NCBI GenBank assembly: GCA_019044685.2
Contig: JAGTXX020000009.1
Location: 930,001-994,000 of the forward strand
DNA length: 64,000 nt
Source of the DNA: Nannochloris sp. 'desiccata'
Taxonomy: Eukaryota > Chlorophyta > Trebouxiophyceae > Chlorellales > Chlorellaceae
Direction of reading: 5' to 3'
In this document: piece after piece, positions 10,786 through 23,400 of the stretch
Layout: each line of letters starts with the position of its first letter
How positions within the stretch are numbered: the first letter of the stretch is position 1
Position numbers and translations under genes: made by a program
Notes under the pieces: model-generated
Databases searched by the model: none
The model's input: only the letters and a program-made list of their open reading frames with translations
Told to the model about the DNA's origin: nothing

Positions 10786-11006
10786 CTTGACAAGTTGTTG
10801 AGTGATATGGGTCTACAAATATTAGGAAATGAAGCCCATCATATCCAGATTTGGCTCTTGATCAATCTCTCTCTAATATTGTGACTGCTTTTTATTTTTA
10901 AACTGACAGCTTGAAGAGGAACCTGTGGAGCAGTTGCATTCTCATTTATTTCTGATAGAATAAACATATCGCATGCATTATTGTATTTAATACAGAGGCT
11001 CTAACA
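10786..11006. promoter_or_regulatory. Divergent promoter region UCP/UBX protein
   Basis: The only space between two start codons reading in opposite directions, so both core promoters must lie here or overlap the transcripts. No TATA box or named element could be assigned. Confidence 0.5.
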
Positions 11007-12338
11007 ATGGCACACCCGGAACTCCTTGAGCAATTTATAGTGATTACATCTGCCCCTCGACATGTCGCAGAACATATTCTAGAAGCCCATGGATGGATTC
11101 TAGAACCTAGCGTCAACTTCTACCTAGAAAGTGGAGGCGTTGGACATGGCAACGAAACTGCTGGTTTTGCTTTCAACGAACCAATGGAGTCACCCGCTCA
11201 CCCTCCACGCCCGCTCCCATTCTCTGCAGCCCCACGCAGCTCCCCTTTAGAAACCTTTCCCGGCGGTGCTGGAGCTGAAAATTCCTCTATTGAAGAAGAC
11301 GAAGACGATTTAGCTGATGATCAAGCCCTTGCTGCTGCAGCTAGAAGAGCCAGAGGAGCCAATCCTCGCAACGCCCCTCGAGATTATTTTGATCAAGGCT
11401 GGACTCCTGCTGAGGACGCAGACATGTTTATAGAAGATGAAGATGAAGAAGATCTAGCAAGCGAGGAAGATCTAGAAGACGTTGAAGAAGGTAGTATACA
11501 AAGGAATGCAACAAATGGACGTAATAGAGTACGTCGTAACCGTCCTAGCGGTGCTGCACTAGATGATCCTGAATTACGACAAATCAATCGCATGCTGCGT
11601 GGTGCTGCCGCAGCAAGTATTCGTGTTGGCAATGTTGACAGTAACGGTGATAATGATAACGATGTACAGGTAACAGAAGAGGATGAACCGTTACCTAGCC
11701 TTCCAGACGATGTCGATCTAGAAGAACAGAAAATGCTTCTCGCTGCCATGACGGGGGAAATGTATACAGGGAGAATTCCAAATTTTGCCACAGATCCACG
11801 GTACCGGCCTGTCCAACTGTCCCCTGGTGCTCAAGCCAGGCAAAACCTTCGCCAGGAACAAGATGCAGCGTATTATGAGTCGTTGGAACTGGATAAATTG
11901 AAGGCTGAGGAAGCAGAGAGGCTTGAAAGAGAAGAACAAGAGGCGCTCGAAAAGGCACAGAAAGAGTCTGAAAGGATTGAACGAGAAGCGAAAGAAGCAG
12001 CTGCTGCGTTACAACGTACGTTAGCTGCCAAAGAAGCATCTTTACCGAAAGAACCACCTCTTGGAGATGCACATGCGGTGCAACTTGTAATTCGAATGCC
12101 AGGAGGTGGGAGATTACAGCGTAGGTTCCGCTCTGGCGATCTTCTCAGTGCTGTATTTGATTTTGTAGATATTACAGTGAGCGAAGAAGGTTCTGGTGCT
12201 TCTGAAGTACAACCTGGGTCGTACAATCTGGTTTCTCAGTTTCCTAGAAGGGTGTTTCAAGATGGTGGGGTGGATACTTTAGCAGAGGTAGACCTGGCGC
12301 ATAAACAAGAAGCGTTTTTTGTAGAAATTAGGGATTAG
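11007..12338 (+). CDS. UBX-domain protein (plant PUX/FAF-like Cdc48 adaptor)
   Basis: Adaptor that links ubiquitinated cargo to the Cdc48/p97 ATPase. Single exon, 443 residues. An N-terminal UBA-like domain (about 1-45; LLEQFIVITSAPRHVAEHILEAHGW) is followed by a long acidic low-complexity region. Then come a block LLAAMTGEMYTGRIPNF and a charged coiled coil (about 285-345) rich in E, K, A and R. The C-terminal UBX domain (about 355-443) starts VQLVIRMPGGGRLQRRF; its p97-binding loop region reads QFPRRVF, the FPR type. No UAS thioredoxin-like domain is present, so the order resembles PUX8/SAY1 rather than FAF2. The downstream gene is convergent. Confidence 0.88.
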   Translation: MAHPELLEQFIVITSAPRHVAEHILEAHGWILEPSVNFYLESGGVGHGNETAGFAFNEPMESPAHPPRPLPFSAAPRSSPLETFPGGAGAENSSIEEDEDDLADDQALAAAARRARGANPRNAPRDYFDQGWTPAEDADMFIEDEDEEDLASEEDLEDVEEGSIQRNATNGRNRVRRNRPSGAALDDPELRQINRMLRGAAAASIRVGNVDSNGDNDNDVQVTEEDEPLPSLPDDVDLEEQKMLLAAMTGEMYTGRIPNFATDPRYRPVQLSPGAQARQNLRQEQDAAYYESLELDKLKAEEAERLEREEQEALEKAQKESERIEREAKEAAAALQRTLAAKEASLPKEPPLGDAHAVQLVIRMPGGGRLQRRFRSGDLLSAVFDFVDITVSEEGSGASEVQPGSYNLVSQFPRRVFQDGGVDTLAEVDLAHKQEAFFVEIRD

Positions 12339-12764
12339 TTTTTTCAAGTAATTTAGTTTACAAGTTCATCGGTTGTTTATGTCCATCTCTTTGTATGTAT
12401 TTGTGCATGCTAGCAAGGCAGTATATTTCCCCCTTGTCAAAAATACGAATATGGAATAACTTGTACATAGGAATAAAAAAAATTGGAAGTTGGATCTAAA
12501 GATGTTCAAAGGCTTTCACATCTGTTTACTCCCTTCCCTCCCTCAGTATAGAATCACTTGTCCATCTAGTCAACTTTACAGTAATCCAGGCAATAAATAC
12601 ACAATTATTAAATAATGGACATTAAAATTGTGCTAATAATATCTTATCATATGGACAAATCGGTGTGTTTCAGCGGAAAAAACATATCGGGTGAGTCCGA
12701 CCCCAGCCAACACACTCAAACACTCATTCTAATCTATACAAAACCCTCACATATCTACAGTCAA
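12339..12764. other. Convergent 3' flanks
   Basis: No gene seen between the stop codons of the UBX gene and the sulfotransferase. A+T-rich, with several TTGT/TGTAT runs of the kind found near polyadenylation sites. Confidence 0.45.
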
Positions 12765-14219
12765 TTATCCAGATCCAGACATTCCATCTGGGTATCCAAA
12801 CCGTTTCATCAATTGCCTCACATCATTTCTCCCGAAAAAATATCTTTCATCCTCCCATGTCCAATTTCTCGCTACTGGAGGGATGACCTCTGCCCACGCT
12901 TGAGCCATTTGCCACGTCCTAAATGCATTATGTTCCACCATTCTCTCACTTAACTCATCATTTAAATTTGCTGGATCGGGTTTTCTAGCTAAGGGAGCAT
13001 CTTTCCCAGCCAACATGGCTACTAACGAGGCGGTCAAATCGTCAAACTTTTCTTCGTCGTTGGCGTACGGAGTACAGTATTCTTGGTACTGACGAGTTTT
13101 CGTGCCTGGTAATAACGCCAAGGCTAGTTCTGTATCATCTACAGGAAGCTCTAAGAATGCTGCTACTTTTTGGAGCTCACGTAAGACGCCTTTGGTGCTT
13201 GTGAGGCCTTCAAAAGATACTGGCAATGCAGCGCCATTCTCAATAAACGGTAGAGCGATGGCGTTGTCATCTACCCACCGGTTAATTGCCTTCTCCCAGC
13301 TATAGCCACGGGCTCTAAATGAGGCAGCGACATCACGGCCATCTCTATGAATGAAAATAATGCGGGTGTTGTTCTCTATTGGATCCAATTCAAGCATCTT
13401 TTCTATGTGGTAAACGTGCTGCAAACAAAGGGAGTCGTCAATTTTTGGAATTATTAATTGTTTAATTCCAGCCAGCTTTCAAATTAATTGGATATAAAAA
13501 GCATATCAGAAAGTGGGCTACAATACAAGGTACACATTGACTTGAAATTTTAACCCAAAATACACTCGGAAAAATATTTAATGATATAAAACTATCTTAC
13601 CCTCGGCGTCTTTTCCACCCAAGCAAGGAAGTTTCCCTTTTGCGCCATGCCATCCCAATCAGCCATCACATTACGTAGTCGATCATCGCCTTCAGTATTC
13701 TTAATAAACAAAGCAGTTTCTTTCTTTAAACATCGAACTCCACGCATGTTCCCTATTGAACGGAATAACAAACTTGTGCCAGAGTGCCCACAACCAACGA
13801 CAAAAATCCGCCGTATGTTGTTGTTGTTGTTATTGGTGCGTGAAGCAGTGAATCCGCTGCTCATCCATCCTGCGCCTGTTTTTAGACCTTGCAGTTGCCA
13901 TGCTGCAGAAGCAGCTGCATTGCTGTTTGTGATTGGTGTGACGGCAGTGTCGGTAGGTGGCAAGATGGCAAGATAGCCGGCGGGGACCAATGAGATACGC
14001 GCTATAGCTGCATAAAGAGGTATTCAAATATGTGGATGCGCATTGTGGGACATTTTTTGCTGTTTTTATGGTATTAAGTCAAGTCGGGGGTTTAACTGCA
14101 AGATAAAAATCACGCTGGATAGACGCACCAATTACCAACAAACAAATTGCTGCAATTAAGAGACCTACTGTCGCAGAGAGCTTCTGCGGCGGCCCGCCTC
14201 GGTATATAGGCGGCCCCAT
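12765..14219 (-). CDS. Type II membrane sulfotransferase (Golgi type)
   Basis: Predicted PAPS-dependent sulfotransferase of the secretory pathway. Three minus-strand exons: 14129-14219, 13601-14007 and 12765-13418, 383 residues. Exon 1 gives a short basic N-terminus (MGPPIYRGGPPQK) and a hydrophobic signal anchor (LSATVGLLIAAICLLVI), completed across the phase-1 intron by AIARISLV. The 5'-phosphosulfate-binding loop is VVGCGHSGTSLLFRSIG; the 3'-phosphate-binding element is FIHRDGRDVAASF. The C-terminal half ends with WTWEDERYFFG and a basic stretch. An open frame beginning at 13990 lacks an ATG and starts inside exon 2, which led me to the upstream anchor exon. The acceptor sugar or protein is unknown. 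Confidence 0.82.
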
Positions 14220-14784
14220 ATGTAATCTATTTTATGCAATTATTCTGTATACCATACCAGCTCAGCAAAAGTTGGCAGCGCTAATAATTTTGTTGGATCA
14301 AACTTGCGAATTGATTGTGAATAGGAGAAGGAAAACTCCAAAGGCCCACTAATGAAATAATAAATACTACAGTGCATATAATACTAAACGTACTTATGCA
14401 AACCTCCTCTAAATTCTGTTAAAGAGACGATTTTTAAAGAAAAGTTGTTGAGCGCGGCGCTAGCGCAGCGCTGCTACATCCTAACAGAGTTGCAAGCTGC
14501 TTGTTGAAGGGGTTTGAGTTCTATTTTATGTAGCTGCTTCGGGTATCAGACAACCAATCAACATGCTGTTACAACTAAGATCTATTTCAGCTCAGTAATT
14601 CCTTAAAATAGCAAGAGAGAGAGAGAAAGATAAAAGCAAAAGGACAAATATTTATGGGCTCCTGTCGATGATATCTTTTATTACGAGAAATAAAACGTAA
14701 TCAATCAATTTGATGGCGTATGTAAGGAAATAACTATTCAACATAAACATTTGTAACCTCGTATTGTAGTAAACTAAGTTATAG
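14220..14784. other. Intergenic region
   Basis: No gene seen. It contains the 5' side of the sulfotransferase gene and the 3' flank of the JmjC locus. A 10-bp perfect palindrome GCGCTAGCGC lies within a GC-rich island near 14455-14475, and a short GA run lies near 14612. Confidence 0.45.
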
Positions 14785-15387
14785 CTACCATTTAGTATGC
14801 ATTCCATTCATATTCCACTCTGCTGATGGCGGCGGCGGTGGTGGAGGTGGTGGTGGTGCACAGAGTAACAAAATGTCTGTTTGTTTATTTTGATGATTCA
14901 TATCCGCATGATTATAGTCTGCAGGGAATGCTCCAATACGTGCGGTGGTTCCAGCATTCACATTTTTTCCATTCAACATTACTTGACGATTTTGAAGCGA
15001 GATGACACGAGCATCAAAGTTGCCTGTCGGCTGTTGGTGTCGGTAGAAGAACTGCTGTTGTTGATGCTGCGGCGATGTCGTATAAATAGAGGGTACTGAA
15101 GTATATTTATTGTACTGAGAATCAGAGATAGGTTGTGGTAGTGACATAGGAGCAAGATCCATCTGCTGGGGTTGAGAGTGGGAAACAACATGCTCAGCGA
15201 CGACAGGCGGCCGTGGCAGTGGTGATGGCGGCGGCAATTGCGGCAGTGCAGCTGCTGATACTCTAGGTGCCACAGCTGTAGCTGGTCTCAAGTACTCTGC
15301 CTCCATTAAATCAAGTACGTCTGCTTCTATCAGAGGTAAGTCTTCCAAGAGGCCAGGAGGTGTCGGGGCCATGATACCCCCCCTCCA
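14785..15387 (-). CDS. Pro/Gln-rich ORF, probable 3' exon of the JmjC gene or separate small gene
   Basis: Open for 201 codons, with an ATG at 15372, ending at 14785. It starts acidic and leucine-rich (LLEDLPLIEADVLDLMEAEYL), turns into Pro-, Gln- and Ser-rich sequence and has a ten-proline run near the C-terminus. No domain recognised. Two readings are possible. First, an intron from 15495 to 15388 (donor after CCCGAACAG, acceptor CTATCAG) joins it in phase 0 to the JmjC exon, removing that gene's last 17 codons and stop and giving a protein of about 1601 residues. Second, it is an independent gene starting about 70 bp downstream. The phase match and the absence of a promoter-sized gap favour the first reading. 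Confidence 0.5.
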   Translation of the reverse strand, partial: WRGGIMAPTPPGLLEDLPLIEADVLDLMEAEYLRPATAVAPRVSAAALPQLPPPSPLPRPPVVAEHVVSHSQPQQMDLAPMSLPQPISDSQYNKYTSVPSIYTTSPQHQQQQFFYRHQQPTGNFDARVISLQNRQVMLNGKNVNAGTTARIGAFPADYNHADMNHQNKQTDILLLCAPPPPPPPPPPSAEWNMNGMHTKW

Positions 15388-15444
15388 CTGATAGGTTTTT
15401 CACCACCCCCACTGCGACCGCTATGGCTATCTCCACCATCATGA

Positions 15445-18400
15445 CTAACCCCCATCATGATTTTTGGTATCTTCAGCCTCAATCTCGACATCTACCTGTT
15501 CGGGATCTGCTGCAACTGAATGGTCCATATTCACCGCTGATGAAAGGGGTGGAGAAGAGATAAAAAGCGAAGAATTGGCTGCGTTGAAAAGAGGAGGGAA
15601 TGGGATAAACATCTTTTCTGTTTTGTGTTTAATAATATTCTCAGCTGCTCCTGGTACGACTTCTACTTCTTCGTCGGGGACCGCATCATCGTTGTCTTTC
15701 TCGTTGTCGTCCCTTTTCTCTTTCTGTGCTTCTTCAAGCAAAGGTAACTCATCTGGTGCTGCTGCTGCTGCTGGATTAATATCTATAACGTCAGTGGGTT
15801 TGTTCACTGCAACTTCATCCTCAACAACGACCACATCATCATCTTCACCCTCTTCTTCTTTTTTTCCATCATCACAGTCACCGTCATCCGCTGCTTCAAT
15901 GTTTTCAGACAGCTTTAGCTTCAATTTAGGCCCTAATGGTGTACTCGAAACAAACTCTGCTGAAGTGACCTTTGCAATCACATCCAAAACAGCTTCTTCT
16001 CCCCAAACAGACACCATAATACTGTATATTCGATGCTTTCTTCCTGCTGCCGTCGCTTTAGATTGAACACTTTCCAGCCCGAATAAATAAAATACAGCAC
16101 ACTGCTCTACAGTAAGCACAAACGTCGATGCAATACCATCTGACGACCTTTTCCAATTTTTGCACCGGTAGAGAAGAGGAGCGAGGCATAGAATATGACT
16201 TTTAGTGACACCAGGAGCAGCGACGACTCCTTTCATCCACCGCCCTAGCATGGTGGCGACAGAAATATTTGAAACTTCAAGTACCCGTAATATTATATGA
16301 TACGCTGCTACAACTACCACTTGTTCTTCATCAGAAGAAGGGAAAGAAGACGTATCAGCCTTATAACTAGTGGCGGTGGCGGTAGTAGGACTGGAGGAGC
16401 AAGGGAGATAGTATTGTCGCAAATGGGAAGAAGAGCCGGGGGCTTCTCCCAGCGGGAGGTCGTCAGGGCCATTATTCGCAATGTCACCAGATGTCCCTTT
16501 GTGGGTCTCGGCAAGGATGATATTAGCAGCGTGCTGCATGAACGAAGCAGAAGGCGTAGTATCATGATCGGGTGTTTGTTGCTGCTCTTTGTATTGGTGT
16601 TGCTTCTGTGGTTTTATAAAAGGGGTAGATTCAGGTACTGTCGCTGTGTCTCCTTGTGGAAGAGATAAAAACAAAGGTTCTGCGTTTTGAAGAAAGACCT
16701 TAACAGGGTTTGCCATTCCTCCTTCAGCCTCTTCTGAAGGATCAGAATCTATTACTTCTACTACTTTTTGACGTTTCCTGGCAGAAACAGCGTTTCTAGT
16801 CTTCTCTCCACTCTTGGAAGCTGAACCTAGAGTTGTTTTCAATCGTGTAGGCTTCATAACTATGGGAGCGGGAGCGGGAGCCACCACAACCTCAACTCCT
16901 TTTTCTTCTTCAACCATGTCTTCTTCTTGCTCTTCCTCGCTATCACCACTCAAATCATCCCACACTCCACTCAAAGCGGCACATAATACACCATAATCGT
17001 CGTCTTGTTTCATTTTCTCAGAATTTAACAACACTTTTGCCCCGCTTTTCCCGATTGCCGGACCCCTATAATTTTTATAGCCCTTAATAAACACTATATA
17101 CGCATCAGGAGCAGACACATCGCCATGTGTGGCAGAGTAAAACTTACGACCAAGACATCTGCTCATAGCACCGTGCTTTGCCTGGTACGGGCTTATTGCC
17201 TTCACGATGTCTGAGCCGCAAATCACCAGTTCCCCTGAGCAGTCTATTTTAAAAACTTTTCGAGGTACTGGTGTTTTCTTTCCAGGCAGTACAAGAGCAT
17301 CTTCGCGGAAAAAGGTAGCGTCGTAAATAGGGGAAGAGGATTCTGAAGCCCTGAATGTGAAACTTCCTCCTTTTTTCTTCATAGCAGCTGGCGCTGATGC
17401 AGGCAGATTCGCTGTGGCGGTGTTTGTTGCAGTAGGACAGATGGACAAGGAAGCAGTTTGTTTGTTTTCCTCTAGTAAACCCACATCACAAGGTGCATAA
17501 TCATCTCGAGATCTCTTCCTAAAGGACCGCTTCTCTTCTAATTGCGACACTTCATGGGGTTCATCGGCATTGGCATCGCCAACGACTATTGTAGGTCCTG
17601 GCTGGTGTGCAACCCACGAGGGCGTATATAACAACGGTTCATCCAACTCAGTCCACGTATACTGACACAGCGTCTCTGTATTCTGTATAGCATTCTCAGA
17701 ACAGCCTTTTAAAGACAAGCTCTGATGCATTTGTACTGCCGCTCCAACACCGCCAGTACTGCTGGCATCGTTCTTTCCTAGTACTGGTCCGGGTCTTAAT
17801 AGAAAAGTAAACCTGTGAGCTATATCTTCCATTGTAGACCATAATGGCTTGACATACACCATCAAATGAGGCGAGGGGGCACAAATATCATCACCACTAC
17901 GAACAAGGACATCACCATCACCGTCAACAGCACGGGCGGCACACTCTAGGCACACATGCTCCCACTGACTTTGTGGCTTTCTAGCATCAACAACAGCAAA
18001 GACCAAGTGACTCTGATGAGAGCACCAAGAACATGGTACTGAATCACGCATTTCAGCTGCATCTGATGCTGTACCTGGACTATAGCTAGCTACTTGAACA
18101 ATTTTCTTCGTTTGAAACCTTTCCCGAAGTTGATGAGCTTGCTGCATCATAGCGACAAAGGCAATCGCGACCGGTCTATCTTCTGTATCAAGCTCTATTT
18201 TATCGACTGTATCTAATTTTGCAGCTAATGCGGTGGCGTCGTCGCATAAAAGTTGCTCGTGACTAATAATTTGCTGCCTATTAAATGATTTATACAGCCG
18301 TCGAGCGTGTTCACCAAATGGCCACCAATCAGAAAGAACGAAATTGACCGCCTCTCCAAGATTAAATCCCGTAGAAAATCCGCTATGATATGATCGAGGA

Positions 18401-19822
18401 AACGTTATCACATACGATCCGGCTTCTTGAACAGCACGGTATACAGGGATGCCTTTATCAACTAAATATCTGGGACTCATGGCTGTCGTTTTTCCCGCCA
18501 GTGCTTCTGCAACTGCTTCGTTGCAAGCTTGTGCACTCGCCCCCTGTTCTTCTTTCATTGTAGTACACGGGTCAAGGTAGACTGTCTCTGCTGCGGTGTC
18601 TTCTAAATCATCAGCGGCAGAGGCAGGCACGCAATACCATACTTTAGACGCTCCAGCGTGAGAGTAGTTTATTGAATACATAAAGTGATCCTCAACGTGC
18701 CAAGCAAAAGCGGCATAGAGCATACCGATGTAGAGCATAGGGGTGGTGACGCCAGGAGCAGGAGAAATGCAGTACCGAAGTGCACTTCCAGGTAAATCCG
18801 AAAACGACTGCAAAAGTAAGAAGAAAAGGAAGAAAGGTCAAGTTTAGTCGTCTGATTTTTTTTAGAAAATAAAATATATTCTGAAAGCGCCAATAATAAT
18901 CAACAATGCTATAATAATACAGAAATCTTACGTTCAAATTCCAATTACTTTGCCCCAGAGGATCTTTTGGATGAAATGCACTTCCTTCTATATCATTCCC
19001 GTACTCTACAGTACACTCTTTACCAGACCTAGTCACTTTCAAATCTTTCTCCCGCCAATACATTGACTCAACAGTCGCCGTTGGTAATTCAGCAGCGAGA
19101 CCTAGTTTTCGTCGTGCAAAATCATCTGCAAACTTTGCATATTCTAATACCGTGCATTTCCGGCCACTATCCCAGAATTTAATACCATTTGCCCAGGTTT
19201 TGCCCCAAGGGTCATCTTTTACTTTTTGAAGCCGGGTAGTAAATTTAAGGTCTTTTAGGAGAAGGGCAGCAGGCACAGCAGGGGTGATTGGTGATTTGAC
19301 AACGCATGCACCGAATTTGCCTGCTTCTGGTTGGATGGAACGAATGTACATCAGGGGATCTTGCCATTCTTCTGCTGAAGGCGTGTAGACAGGTACCGAA
19401 GGAATTTCTCTTAGCCATGGGCCGTGCTCTTCTACTGCAGACATCGCGTTGGTAATAATAGGGTTTTGTCGTGGGGCAGGTGGTTGGGCAGCAGCAGGCG
19501 GAGCAGCAGAGCGAGGAGGGGCAACTCGGGCAGGACTTTGGGCAGCGGCAGCATCAGCCGCTTCAAGCGCAGTGGCATTTGTTTCTCCATTTTGAGCAAG
19601 ACCAACGAGTAATTGACTCGTACGGTTGTGTTTCAACAGTGGAGAAGGCTCAACTAGAGTCTGCTGCTGGTGAATCTGTGACAAAGGGGTCAAAGGGGGG
19701 CCAGCTTCTGCAGCGGCAACGCAGACAGGATTCCTATTTCCAAGAACACTCTTTTGAGCACGCTGGCCTGCTTCTGCAGCTTTCAGCCCAGCCAATATAT
19801 CTACTGCTGTAATTGACTGCAT
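15445..19822 (-). CDS. JmjN-JmjC domain histone lysine demethylase
   Basis: Fe(II)/2-oxoglutarate-dependent demethylase of the KDM4/JARID/REF6-like superfamily, expected in the nucleus. Two minus-strand exons: 18932-19822 and 15445-18807, joined in phase 0, 1417 residues in this model. The N-terminal 135 residues are Ala/Gln-rich. JmjN (about 140-185) reads VPVYTPSAEEWQDPLMYI. JmjC runs from about 295 to 460, with metal ligands H334, E336 (WHVEDHFMYSINYSHAG) and H438 (SYHSGFSTGFNLGEAVNF) and the 2-oxoglutarate lysine at 352. A Cys/His cluster (CSWC, CLEC) at about 525-555 may be a C5HC2-like zinc finger. The last 800 residues are mostly acidic or Ser/Pro-rich. The catalytic residues are intact, so activity is expected; the substrate (H3K4, K9 or K36) is not decidable here. 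A 3' exon at 14785-15387 may extend it. Confidence 0.88.
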
Positions 19823-20480
19823 GAAAAAGCTTCTTGTGCAGCGACTTTTGCCTGTTTCGCTGGGTCCCAGTGATCGATGTCCGATATTATTTGTTGTTTC
19901 TTGCAGGAAAAACCTACGCAAATCTCAATATTTCTATGTTGGGCAGCTCACTTTGCATAGTATACATTGTTTTCTATGGTTGATTTCATATATTATCGCG
20001 GTTTAACTGGTCTTTGTGCAAGAGTCCGAAGATCAAATTAATGGTTTGAATAATCCTTTCATGAGAGTGAGGGAGAAGCCAGCGCCGGTCCAGAACCTTG
20101 ACAATAATTATAAAATCAGTGGGTTTTGTTGCGAATGTGGAATAATGGATGCCTCGCAATCAAAAGAGCGAGTCTTCCTCTCCGACGAAAGCATGACTAA
20201 TGATGACGAGCCCATTTTTTGCATGGAGCCCATTTTCTGACCGCCTTTTCCTGGATGCCTTCTAAACTCGCCAATTAAAGATGTCACACAGTCATAGTCA
20301 CATACGTGTCAAAATCATAAGGTAAATAAAAGAAAAAGTAGAAAAAGAAAAGAAAACAATTCCTTGCTTGGGGTTTACACAACACACAAAACAACATCCC
20401 CCCCCCCCACCCACAAAAAAAAACGTCGACTACTTGTAAGTATTTTATTAAGATTCCTTCTTTTAATATTGTATTAAATG
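19823..20480. other. Intergenic region with C and A tracts
   Basis: No gene seen between the two chromatin genes. It contains a run of ten C followed by ACCC and A-rich sequence near 20399-20424, and should include the JmjC promoter and the 3' flank of the SET gene. Confidence 0.45.
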
Positions 20481-23400
20481 TTATTGGCCTCCTGCACGGC
20501 CAGCATGATATTTCCTTACTCTATCCCTAACATAATCTTTGATCCTATTCTCCAATTTTTGCCTTTCAATTGGTTTCGACTGATTGGTTTTTTGCCGTTC
20601 CTCAAAGGCATTGACTTCTTTCGCTACAATCTCTCTACGGATAGCACGGAATAAGGTTGACGCTTCGTCTCTGGAGAGTTGAGTAGGATGATCGGGCAGT
20701 TCGTACTTTCCAATACGGCGTCGTACTACATCAGCCACAAATTCTTCAAATCGAGTATCTGGTGTTTCCCATGACTCGTCGTGAAGACCTCCACCACTGG
20801 CACTGCGAGGGACACCGCCGGTACCAGCCGTCGTAGCACTGCCAGGAGGGGCTGCAGAATTGGTGCCAGATGATTTTATGGTAGGAGGGAGGGCGATATG
20901 AATAGGGAAATCATCATCAGGCGACTCTGAACGTTGTTCAGCAGCAACAACGTTCAGAGCAGCTGCAGGAGCGGTGGTGGTGGCGGTGGCATTGCCGTTG
21001 ACGGTAGCAGCAGCAACACCATCGCCGTTGCTTTTCCTATCACCAAGAGCCCCTTTTTCGTCTTCATCATCTGTCATAGGGGAGAGAACTGGAGCTTCTG
21101 CAAGAGGAGGAAGCATGGTGTTACCAGCATTGGCCTTGTTGCTACCGACACCATCACCACCACCGAATGAGCCAAACCTTGGAGCAGCACTACCAGGGCC
21201 ACCACCACCACCACGGTGGTCTTGATCCCACCCACGATCACTTCCACCACGTTGATACGCTCCAAGCTCAGATCCATGGGATCCAGAGCCAGAACCCGGG
21301 CGTGGTTGATACCCGCCACCACCACCAGTACCCGTCATCCCTCTATTTTGCTTAAATGGAGGACCGAAATCGTCAGAAGAAGGAGGTATCATTCCTTGTT
21401 GAGCTGTAGGGCTACGTCCAATAGGACCAGCAGGGGCGGTATCCCATCGGCTTCGTTTTCTACCACCCCCGTCCCTATCGTCTCTATCCATACCTCTATC
21501 TCGATCACGTGGAGGACCACCATTATTATCATAGTACGGAGAAGGTCTCTCTCTATCCCTATCACTGCCGCCGCCACGACCAGGACCGAAACGGGATGGC
21601 CCTCTACCACCAAGACCGTCACGACCACCGCTGTTGCTGTAAGAGGGAGGACCTCCATAAGGAGACCCGTAGCCACCACGACTATACTCACGATCGCGGT
21701 CATCTGGACCACCACGACCACCACCACCTCCACGGCCACCGCTACGGTTATCCCAATAAGAAGGAGGAGGTCCACCATCTCTCAAACCCCCGCCGCCGCT
21801 GCCTGCATAGGGCGTTCTTGTGCTTCCAGCAGAGGAGTGCCAAGACTCCATAATAACAGGCCTTTGACATGCACTTGGAGGCCATTTCTTAATCATAGTC
21901 CACGCAGACGTACGTACTTCATAGTCTGAATGATTGGTGAGCGTTCTGAGGAGGTCGGCAAAAGAGCCGTGTGCTGATCGAGTGTGATGCACGTCGTCTG
22001 CTTGGACTGGAAGTGCTTCTACGACTCTTAGAACTTTACGTAAAATGATAGCGTACTGTGTTCCTACATTTCGCCCAATAGTGGATAAAATCTGACGTAA
22101 TAATCCACAGCGAAGAAATTCCCTACGTGCGGTGAGATTGCTTGTTTTTAAGATGACGTCAAGGAGGAGAGAGAGATCAGCGAGACGAGCACGTTGACGA
22201 GAAGTGAAACTAGAGGAGCTTTCAACACCTGATCGAGAGGATGGAATAGGACGGGAAGTGCCTTCTTCTTCTTCTTTCAATGCGGGGATGACGCTGGCTT
22301 CTGGCTGAGAGCGAGGAGGCGGCGGCGGCGGTGGAGGAGGTACCACTTCCCACGCACCGTCCTCAGGAGCTACAGCGCCATCAGACTGGCCACTAACTTC
22401 TCCTTCCTCCTTTTCTTTACCATTCACTTCCACCTTCGCAGCAGAAGGCGCAACAACAGCAGGTGCAGCTGTATGTGCAGCATCGTTGCCTGTAGAAGTC
22501 TTTGTCGCTGCCGCTGTTGCCACGCCCATTGTTTTATTTTGCTGCTCTCCGGTAGAAACATTGCCACCACCACCACTCGTTTTAATCACAGTCGGTCCAA
22601 TGTCACATAAATTAAATAACCGCAGCATCCGTACAATACTCCCTTGTGAAATATCTCGTAATCGACCAGATGGGCCTACAAAACTATCCAACCGCCTATC
22701 TACTTCAGACCTCTTTCCAGCCAAAAACCGAGAACCGGGGGTCGGTATTGATGCAGCACGTTTGGGAATTGTTGGTGTGGAATATAGACTACCACCACCA
22801 CGTCCACTCGGGGTACTATCTTCTCTATCAAGAAGCGAAGCTTTGCTGCTTTTCCTTGCACCACCACCACCACCACCTGTTCCAGCTCCAGATGTCGGTC
22901 GTTCTCCCCAATCAGGATCTGCTACTCTAGCACGCGGTACTCTTGGTACCTTTGATTTCTTAGAGCTCGTTCTATACTTTGCATCCGTAGTTGCTTTGGC
23001 AGCTGCTGCTGCAGCTGCTATTTCCTCATCCGAATCCTCCCCGTCATATTCGTCATCAGAAGCTCTTCCAGTACCATTTGTACCGGCAACAGGCATTTCA
23101 ATACCGTTTTGAGCAGCAAGACGTGTAAGGCGAGCTTGTAACCGAGAATCAAAGCCATCTTCCCACCCTAAACCAACGGCACGGTCGAGAATTGCAGACA
23201 CAGCGGCATCTGCCTCTTTCTCTGTCACCATAATTGGCTCCAAATCTTGTTCTTCTTCCTCTTCTGGAGCTACAATTGTTTCTGTCATACGAGCAGCAGT
23301 TTCCTGAGATCCTCCAATAACACCACGGCACGTTTTCGACCCACAAAGACACTTCATGGGCTTATCTCCATATCTTTCAAAATTATAATCGAATGTTAAT

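Noticed and set aside
21216..21929. Long plus-strand ORF opposite the SET gene
   Set aside because: Ser/Thr/Arg low complexity is the antisense shadow of Gly/Arg/Asp-rich codons in the methyltransferase.
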